Positions 17,681 to 22,150 of a DNA stretch of 22,150 bases are shown here, piece after piece. Every line of letters begins with the position of its first letter. The stretch's first letter is position 1. The translations under genes were made by a program, and so were the position numbers. Source of the DNA: CAZEYT01 sp964516295 (GTDB taxonomy: Bacteria; Verrucomicrobiota; Verrucomicrobiia; Chthoniobacterales; Terrimicrobiaceae); contig CAZEYT010000045.1 in the NCBI GenBank assembly GCA_964516295.1, positions 1 through 22,150 on the forward strand. The letters run 5' to 3'. The notes under the pieces are model-generated. The model did not search any database. It was not told the origin of the DNA and saw only the letters and a list, made by a program, of their open reading frames with translations.

Positions 17681-19221
17681 GGTGTGGTGGATTCTGCAAC
17701 GGGACGGATGCGTTCGAAGTAGGTGCGGATGATGCGGCGGTGGGCGAGTGGGAGAGATTCGTCGGTCACGGCCTTTTGGGAGAGCTCGACGTAATCGGCG
17801 ACGGCCGCTTCACGGCTTCCGCCAACGGATCCAGCCGCGCCGGTCGCTGCGTTGACGGTGCGGACGTCGGACTCGCCTTCGCCGGGCGTTCCGCCGACAG
17901 TTTCGGTGGTGGCGGCTTGGGCGAGTTCGGTTTCGTCCCCGGCGACCCCGCCTCCCGGCGAAGTCCCGGCCTGATTTCCGGTGGGTTGGTTCCCCGGCAC
18001 CAAGCTCTGGCACAGGGACGGCATCGGAGACGAGCCGTCGCAGGACCCGCGAAGTCGGTCCCGAAGCCCGTCGAGTTGACGTTTTCCGAGAGCAAGGGCC
18101 CGGCCGCGATTGACGCGTTGGGATTCCTGCTGAAATTCTTTGCAGAGGGAGCGCACGGGCGGGCTGAGGTCACCCTGGCTGGCCTTCCCGGATTTTTCCC
18201 CTTTGGAAACCGCCACCGATATTTGCTGCATGGCCTCGGCGAGGGAGGTGTTGCCCCGCTCGGAAGCGCTGCGGGCTCCCGTGGCGAGCATTTCCGCGAG
18301 GGCACCGGCCCGTTGGATGGCGGCTTCGGCCGCCGGCTGTTTTTCCATCCCCGCAGCGGCCTTGGCGGCTTCGTCAGCGGCTTTTGAGAAATCGCCATTT
18401 CGAACCGCAGCCGCAACGGCACCCATTCCGGAGATCGATTCGAGCGCCTCCGCGAGGGTGGCGGCTTGCGGCCCGATTCCGGCATTCGCCATCGATTCCT
18501 GAAGCGAAGACATGTTCTGTTCCAAGCGATTCATTTCCAGCAAGGCCTCCATGGGATCATCGGAAGCAAGCGCTTCGCGAAGCCCGGCGGCCTGCGCGAA
18601 AAAGGTCTGGAGTTCGGGGTCGTCGAAGCGCTTGGCAAATTCCTCCCAGTCGTCGAGGACCTCTTTCGCAGCCGCGAGGCGGAGGTCTTTTTCTTCCTGA
18701 GCCGCAAGGCGGGCCTCCTGCCAAAGGGTAAATTTTTGCCATCCGAGGACGCCGACCGAGGTCGAGCAAAGGGCGAACGCCGCGACTGCCCACCAGAACG
18801 ATCGGCCGGGTGCTATTTTCCAAAGCTCCCGCGGCGGTTGCCGGGACAGAATGGCGTCAACGCGGGTCCAGACGGCCTGACGCCAAGCCGCTTCGCGGCC
18901 GGTGTCGGGAAGTTCCGACAAGACCATGGCATCATCCGGCAAGCCCAAAACAGCGTCGATCCGGCGGGCGAGATTTTCCGGCGTTGGAACCGGAAGCCAA
19001 CGCGCCAGCAGGATGCCGCCAACGCCAAGCCATACCAGCGCAAGCCCGCCCCACGCCGCAGCCACGGCGACCGGTGACGGGGCGATCCAGACGACGACCA
19101 AGAGCAAGACGGTGAGAGCCGCGACCGCCATCCAAAGCACCCGACCCGCCTGACGAAGGACCCTCTCCCGCCTCCAAAATTGCGAGAGTTGCCGCTGGTG
19201 GGGTATCGGAAACGCAGACAT
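17677..19221 (-). CDS. Three-TM coiled-coil membrane protein heading the MoxR operon
   Basis: A 514-residue protein. Two TM helices (about 27-47 and 52-74) and a third at about 142-161 anchor it. A charged helical, probably coiled-coil segment follows (about 163-250), then Ala-rich helices (about 255-390) and a Gly/Ser/Thr-rich low-complexity stretch (about 395-470). A short helical end resembles the closing segment of many MoxR-operon membrane proteins (LPLAHRRIIRTYFERIRP at 490-507). I do not recognise a named family; it resembles the poorly defined large helical membrane proteins often found next to moxR in Verrucomicrobia and Planctomycetes. A longer frame reaches 19572, but it is basic, low in hydrophobicity and lies antisense to the divergent TPR gene. 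The start at 19221 fits a protein beginning shortly before the first TM helix. Confidence 0.85.
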   Translation of the reverse strand: MSAFPIPHQRQLSQFWRRERVLRQAGRVLWMAVAALTVLLLVVVWIAPSPVAVAAAWGGLALVWLGVGGILLARWLPVPTPENLARRIDAVLGLPDDAMVLSELPDTGREAAWRQAVWTRVDAILSRQPPRELWKIAPGRSFWWAVAAFALCSTSVGVLGWQKFTLWQEARLAAQEEKDLRLAAAKEVLDDWEEFAKRFDDPELQTFFAQAAGLREALASDDPMEALLEMNRLEQNMSSLQESMANAGIGPQAATLAEALESISGMGAVAAAVRNGDFSKAADEAAKAAAGMEKQPAAEAAIQRAGALAEMLATGARSASERGNTSLAEAMQQISVAVSKGEKSGKASQGDLSPPVRSLCKEFQQESQRVNRGRALALGKRQLDGLRDRLRGSCDGSSPMPSLCQSLVPGNQPTGNQAGTSPGGGVAGDETELAQAATTETVGGTPGEGESDVRTVNAATGAAGSVGGSREAAVADYVELSQKAVTDESLPLAHRRIIRTYFERIRPVAESTTP

Positions 19222-19232
19222 CCGGCCCGTGG

Positions 19233-19259
19233 AATAATCTGCGGTCTTTGGCGGGTCAA
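19233..19259 (-). promoter_or_regulatory. Possible promoter of the MoxR/vWA operon
   Basis: On the minus strand TTGACC (19259-19254) resembles a -35 box, and an AT-rich ATTATTCC stretch follows after 15 bases (TATTCC after 17 bases). The start codon is only 11 bases beyond ATTATT, so a transcript begun here would be leaderless or nearly so. The -10 match is weak. Confidence 0.35.
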
Positions 19260-19322
19260 GAATTCGTCGCCGCGTCGTGACGATTTTGCATCGACGGGCG
19301 CGTCTATTCCTGCGATTTGCGG

Positions 19323-19351
19323 TTGCCGCTGCGGGTTGCTGCCTGCATAGT
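19323..19351 (+). promoter_or_regulatory. Possible promoter of the small TPR gene and hldD
   Basis: TTGCCG (19323-19328) and CATAGT (19346-19351) are separated by 17 bases. The start would fall close to the TTG codon at 19361, again giving an almost leaderless message. If real, it rules out the GTG at 19277 as the start of the TPR gene. The match to consensus is moderate and was judged by eye. Confidence 0.3.
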
Positions 19352-19360
19352 AGCGGCGCT

Positions 19361-20008
19361 TTGAAAACGAACCTCTTTGCAGTTCTCGTCATCGGACTTG
19401 GCTTGTCGTCCGCCGCTCCGGCCCAGACCCCGCCGACGCTCAGTCGTGAGGCGCGGGAATTGATCCAGGGGTCTCTCGCGGATTTCGACGCGAAGAAGTA
19501 TGACGACGCCTTGGTCAAGCTTCGCGACGCGGAGAAGAAACTGCCGGACGATCCTTTTGTCCTGAATCTCATCGGTGCGGCTTACACCAAGAAAAAGGAC
19601 TTCCAGACCGCGCAGACGTATTTTGACCGGTCGTTGGAAAAGCAACCCGACTTTTTCCCCGCGAAATTCAATGTGGGTGAGTTGTTTTTCCTCCAGCGTC
19701 AGTATCAGGAGTCTTACGACTATTTTTCCAAAATGCTCCAAACCGACCCTCGGAATGAGCTTTTGCAGTTCAAGGTCTTTCTTTCGCTCCTTCAGTTGAA
19801 CCAGACCGACGAGGCGGCCAAATCGCTGGCTCGGATCAAGTATCCGGGCGACACACCGGCTTGGTATTATGCCCAAGCCGCGTGGGAATCCAAGAAAGGC
19901 AATAAAAAGAAGGCCGCCGAGTATGTCACCGGGGCGCGCTACATTTTCGGGCCGAAGACGGCGATGTTCGACGAGACCTTTGAGGATCTCGGGATCCAGC
20001 TTCGCTAG
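19361..20008 (+). CDS. Small secreted TPR protein
   Basis: A 215-residue protein. Starting at TTG 19361 gives a textbook signal peptide (MKTNLFAVLVIGLGLSSAAPAQT). The mature part is three to four TPR-like repeats (DFDAKKYDDALVKLRDAEKKL; AYTKKKDFQTAQTYFDRSL; LFFLQRQYQESYDYFSKML) and a C-terminal helical end. It is probably periplasmic and protein-binding. An in-frame GTG at 19277 would add 28 residues with a second hydrophobic stretch and would place the gene start almost against the divergent operon, so I prefer the shorter form. It diverges from the MoxR operon and precedes hldD by 16 bases, so it is likely co-transcribed with hldD. No Shine-Dalgarno is visible. It may work with the giant TPR protein, but that is only suggested by position. 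Confidence 0.85.
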   Translation: MKTNLFAVLVIGLGLSSAAPAQTPPTLSREARELIQGSLADFDAKKYDDALVKLRDAEKKLPDDPFVLNLIGAAYTKKKDFQTAQTYFDRSLEKQPDFFPAKFNVGELFFLQRQYQESYDYFSKMLQTDPRNELLQFKVFLSLLQLNQTDEAAKSLARIKYPGDTPAWYYAQAAWESKKGNKKKAAEYVTGARYIFGPKTAMFDETFEDLGIQLR

Positions 20009-20024
20009 GCCGCTGCATTTTGTC

Positions 20025-21083
20025 ATGTCCGCCCGCCTCGCTTCTCCACGCACCCCGGTCGCCAAAAAGGTCGCCGCCCGGGACCAACTCCTCCATAAAA
20101 AGGCCCGTGTTCTTGTCACCGGTGCCGGAGGCTTCATCGGCAGCGCGCTGGTGCACGCCTTGAATCAGCGGGGACTCACCCAGATCGTGGTCACCGATTT
20201 TCTCGGGGAAGATCAGAAGTGGCGGAATCTCCTCCCGCTGGAGTTCGAGGATTTTGTCAACGCCGGGGATTTTCTTGAGAACATTGAGACCGATCCCGAT
20301 CACTACGGGAAATTTTCGGCGGTTTTCCATCTCGGAGCCTGTTCGTCAACAACGGTGACCGACGGGGATTACGTGATGCGGAACAACTTCGATTATACGA
20401 AGTCCCTTTGCCGGTGGGCGCTCTCCTGCGGTGCACGCTTCGTTTATGCCTCCTCGGCGGCGACTTACGGTGACGGCACCAAGGGAATGGATGACCGCGA
20501 GGAGAATCTCCGCATTTTTCGACCGCTCAACCTCTACGGCTATTCCAAACAACTCTTCGATCTCTACGCCTGGCGCGAGGAGCTTCTGCCCGACATTGTC
20601 GGCATCAAGTATTTCAATGTCTTCGGACCGAACGAATACCACAAAGGCGATATGCGAAGCCTTGTTTGCAAGGCCTTTGAGCAGATTCAGTCCACCGGAT
20701 TGATCCGCCTCTTCAAAAGCTACAAACCGGAATATCCGGACGGCGGGCAGATGCGCGATTTTGTGTACGTCAAGGATGCCGTCGAGATGACGCTGCATCT
20801 TGCGGAAAACGAGGAAATCGGCGGACTCTTCAACGTCGGTTCCGGCGTCGCAAGAACTTGGGTTGATCTCGCCAATGCCCTCTTTTCTGCACTTGGCAAG
20901 GCACCCCAGATCGAATTCATCGAAATGCCGGAGTCTCTGAAAAACCAGTATCAATATTACACCTGCGCGGATATTGGAAAGGTGCGCTCGACTGGCTACA
21001 CCAAGCCCACCACCGCCCTGGAAGATGCCGTGAGAGATTATAGCGTCAACTACCTCCTCCCCGGACGTCGTCTCGGAGAATGA
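20025..21083 (+). CDS. hldD: ADP-L-glycero-D-manno-heptose 6-epimerase
   Basis: A 352-residue extended short-chain dehydrogenase/reductase that converts ADP-D-glycero- to ADP-L-glycero-manno-heptose for the LPS inner core. The NAD(P)-binding GAGGFIGS is at 33-40, HLGACSSTT at 102-110, the catalytic YGYSK (Tyr171, Lys175) follows NL, and the HldD-type FNVFGPNEYHKGDMRS is at 197-212. RDFVYVKD and the C-terminal QYYTCADIGKVRSTGY also match the family. About 28 residues precede the first beta strand, a longer N-terminus than the roughly 310-residue enterobacterial enzyme. The ATG at 20025 is the natural start after the TPR stop; a longer frame to 19869 overlaps that gene and is not protein-like. 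The gene indicates a heptose-containing LPS. Confidence 0.94.
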   Translation: MSARLASPRTPVAKKVAARDQLLHKKARVLVTGAGGFIGSALVHALNQRGLTQIVVTDFLGEDQKWRNLLPLEFEDFVNAGDFLENIETDPDHYGKFSAVFHLGACSSTTVTDGDYVMRNNFDYTKSLCRWALSCGARFVYASSAATYGDGTKGMDDREENLRIFRPLNLYGYSKQLFDLYAWREELLPDIVGIKYFNVFGPNEYHKGDMRSLVCKAFEQIQSTGLIRLFKSYKPEYPDGGQMRDFVYVKDAVEMTLHLAENEEIGGLFNVGSGVARTWVDLANALFSALGKAPQIEFIEMPESLKNQYQYYTCADIGKVRSTGYTKPTTALEDAVRDYSVNYLLPGRRLGE

Positions 21084-21099
21084 TTACCTCCGGCAGAAG

Positions 21100-21128
21100 T
21101 TGACAGACCCCGGAACGCATCCCAAATT
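21100..21128 (+). promoter_or_regulatory. Possible promoter of the peroxiredoxin gene
   Basis: A perfect -35 hexamer TTGACA (21100-21105) is followed after 17 bases by CAAATT (21123-21128), a weak -10. It lies in the 74-base gap after hldD and leaves about 20 bases of leader before the ATG at 21158. The gap has no hairpin terminator, so read-through from hldD is also possible. Confidence 0.4.
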
Positions 21129-21157
21129 CTCCACACCTCAAAACCAATACAACTACC

Positions 21158-21634
21158 ATGGCCCTCGAAATCGGAACCAAAGCACCGGAATTCACCCTCA
21201 AGTCGATGAGCAAAGACGGACTCGTTGACGTGAGTCTCAGCGATTACCTCGGGAAAAAGAATGTCGTTCTTCTTTTCTTCCCCCTCGCCTTCACCGGAGT
21301 CTGCACGCAGGAGCTTTGCGATGTCAGCGGCGGCTTGGACAAATATGCAGGCCTCCATGCCGAGGTTCTGGCCATCAGTGTTGACAGCCCATTCGCGCAG
21401 GACGCGTGGGCCAAGAAGGAAGGTATTTCCATCAAACTCCTGAGCGATCTGAACAAGTCGGTTACCAACGCCTATCGTGTTCTGTTTCCGGGTCTTGCGG
21501 ACATCGGCGACACATCCGCCCGGGCCGCGTTCGTGATCGATAAAGCGGGGCAGATTGTATACAGCGAGCAAACTCCCACTCCCAAGGATCTCCCGAATTT
21601 CGAGAAGATCTCCGAAGTCCTCGCCAGTCTGTAG
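21158..21634 (+). CDS. Peroxiredoxin (AhpE/BCP-like)
   Basis: A 158-residue cytoplasmic thiol peroxidase that reduces peroxides. The peroxidatic motif PxxxTxxC appears as PLAFTGVC with Cys49. Cys54, five residues later, is at the spacing used by the resolving cysteine of BCP/PrxQ proteins. The rest (FPGLADIGDTSARAAFVIDKAG at about 109-130) resembles the AhpE branch, whose members often lack a resolving cysteine. The ATG at 21158 is preceded by AACTACC with no Shine-Dalgarno; the first residues MALEIGTKAPEFTL are standard for the family. It is followed by an intrinsic terminator. A functional link to hldD is not implied; proximity to a Bat-like operon, tied to oxygen tolerance elsewhere, may be coincidence. 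Confidence 0.93.
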   Translation: MALEIGTKAPEFTLKSMSKDGLVDVSLSDYLGKKNVVLLFFPLAFTGVCTQELCDVSGGLDKYAGLHAEVLAISVDSPFAQDAWAKKEGISIKLLSDLNKSVTNAYRVLFPGLADIGDTSARAAFVIDKAGQIVYSEQTPTPKDLPNFEKISEVLASL

Positions 21635-21673
21635 AATCCATCACGTTCCCGGTGAAGATCGGGATGTTTTCAG

Positions 21674-21715
21674 AAAAGGGCCGCTCCCGTATCAGGCGTC
21701 GGGGCAGCCCTTTTT
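21674..21715 (+). terminator. Intrinsic terminator after the peroxiredoxin gene
   Basis: AAAAGGGC (21674-21681) pairs with GCCCTTTT (21707-21714), and GCTCC (21683-21687) pairs with GGGGC (21701-21705) inside it, with single mismatched bases between the two stem parts. A run of five T residues (21711-21715) closes it. It begins 39 bases after the peroxiredoxin stop. Confidence 0.75.
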
Positions 21716-21934
21716 GTTTCGCGGCAATTCGACCACGGATGTTTTGCGCCAAAGTGGTTGCAAAGTGTCGACTCTCGGAACGCTGGCAAAACTTCCCTCT
21801 GCCGGAGGTGGTTCGGTCGGGACTGTTTGCGTTATGGCACAGGCTGTCATCGGTTCGAGGCGGTAAAAATGTTTGGTTTTTCGCGGGGAGAGGACAGTGG
21901 TTGTCCTAGATATTCCCGCATGATGTTCCGCGTC
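21716..21934. other. Intergenic stretch with a short dyad, no convincing gene
   Basis: Frames on both strands here give low-complexity or Cys/Arg-rich sequences that do not look like real proteins. The only structure noticed is an inverted repeat AGGACA-gtggt-TGTCCT at 21891-21907. No tRNA or known small RNA shape was recognised. Confidence 0.4.
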
Positions 21935-22099
21935 ATGAACATCAAATCCATTCGTCGCATTCTTTGGAGCCCGAAACGTCAAGGCCGTGTTTTCCATGAG
22001 CAACTGGAGCTCAAACTTCCCGCCTCTCGTTTGACCCGGGACGATGTGTGTCTTCTTCAAGAACTCCAACGCTTGAAGGAAAATCTTTCCAAAGTTTAG
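21935..22099 (+). CDS. Possible small basic protein (54 aa), unknown
   Basis: ATG at 21935 opens 54 codons ending in TAG. The product is basic at the N-terminus (MNIKSIRRILWSPKRQGR) and has a helical C-terminal part (LTRDDVCLLQELQRLKENL) that reads like a real amphipathic helix. In-frame ATGs at 21920 and 21923 are alternative starts. No Shine-Dalgarno is present, but that is usual in this window. I do not recognise a family. The remaining bases to 22150 show nothing clear. Confidence 0.4.
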   Translation: MNIKSIRRILWSPKRQGRVFHEQLELKLPASRLTRDDVCLLQELQRLKENLSKV

Positions 22100-22150
22100 C
22101 CCGAGTTCCGCAGTTTGAATTGCTTTGAAAAGTTTTTCCCCAGGGACGCC

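Noticed and set aside
19304..20137. Minus-strand 277-codon frame across the small TPR gene
   Set aside because: It lies antisense to a protein with a signal peptide and TPR repeats and shows no protein-like features itself.
20346..20954. Minus-strand 202-codon frame within hldD
   Set aside because: The + strand carries all HldD motifs; the antisense frame is a shadow.
21820..21850. TGGCAC...-like sequence resembling a sigma-54 -24 element
   Set aside because: No matching TTGC -12 element at the required spacing.
21692..22069. Minus-strand 125-codon frame at the right edge
   Set aside because: It runs through the peroxiredoxin terminator, shows no recognisable domain, and competes with a slightly more protein-like + strand small ORF; neither is strong.
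1..22150. CRISPR arrays, tRNA or rRNA genes, insertion sequences, integrases
   Set aside because: No regularly spaced repeats, cloverleaf-like segments, transposase-like proteins or terminal inverted repeats were seen on either strand.

Overview
The window is GC-rich, densely coding bacterial DNA with no sign of a mobile element. It points to a Gram-negative (diderm) bacterium, most likely in the Planctomycetes-Verrucomicrobia-Chlamydiae group and probably Verrucomicrobiota. The grounds are an ADP-heptose epimerase for LPS core sugar, a small PEP-CTERM (exosortase substrate) protein, secreted TPR proteins, a Bat-like MoxR/vWA operon, and the near absence of Shine-Dalgarno sequences. The phylum is inferred from gene content and is not proven.

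Layout: positions 1-84 hold the Lys/Ala-rich tail of a + strand gene, which ends at a strong UUCG-loop terminator (105-135). From 139 to 19221 every gene lies on the minus strand. Read in transcription order, that block is: a three-TM coiled-coil protein (19221-17677), a MoxR AAA+ ATPase (17680-16664), a DUF58 protein (16642-15755), a BatA-like vWA membrane protein (15758-14115), a membrane protein with two vWA domains around a glutamine-amidotransferase-like domain (14112-11608), a 3276-residue secreted TPR protein (11592-1762), a pyridoxamine-oxidase-like flavoprotein (1710-1201), a YbjN-like protein (1162-659), and a PEP-CTERM protein (567-139). The first six are tightly packed (4-bp ATGA overlaps or gaps of 2-21 bp) and look like one transcript of about 17.5 kb. 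To the right, on the + strand, come a small secreted TPR protein (19361-20008), HldD (20025-21083), a peroxiredoxin (21158-21634) with a terminator, and a doubtful 54-residue ORF near the edge.

How the genes may work together: MoxR ATPases act with vWA/DUF58 partners as metal-dependent chaperone-like assemblies. Here three consecutive genes carry four MIDAS-type motifs, two of the proteins are membrane-anchored, and the series ends in a giant exported TPR scaffold. In classical Bat operons small TPR proteins (BatB/C/E) take part. Here one very large TPR protein, with a duplicated beta-rich module of about 275 residues in its C-terminal half, may fill that role. This operon form is the most notable thing in the window. 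Its function cannot be read from the sequence.
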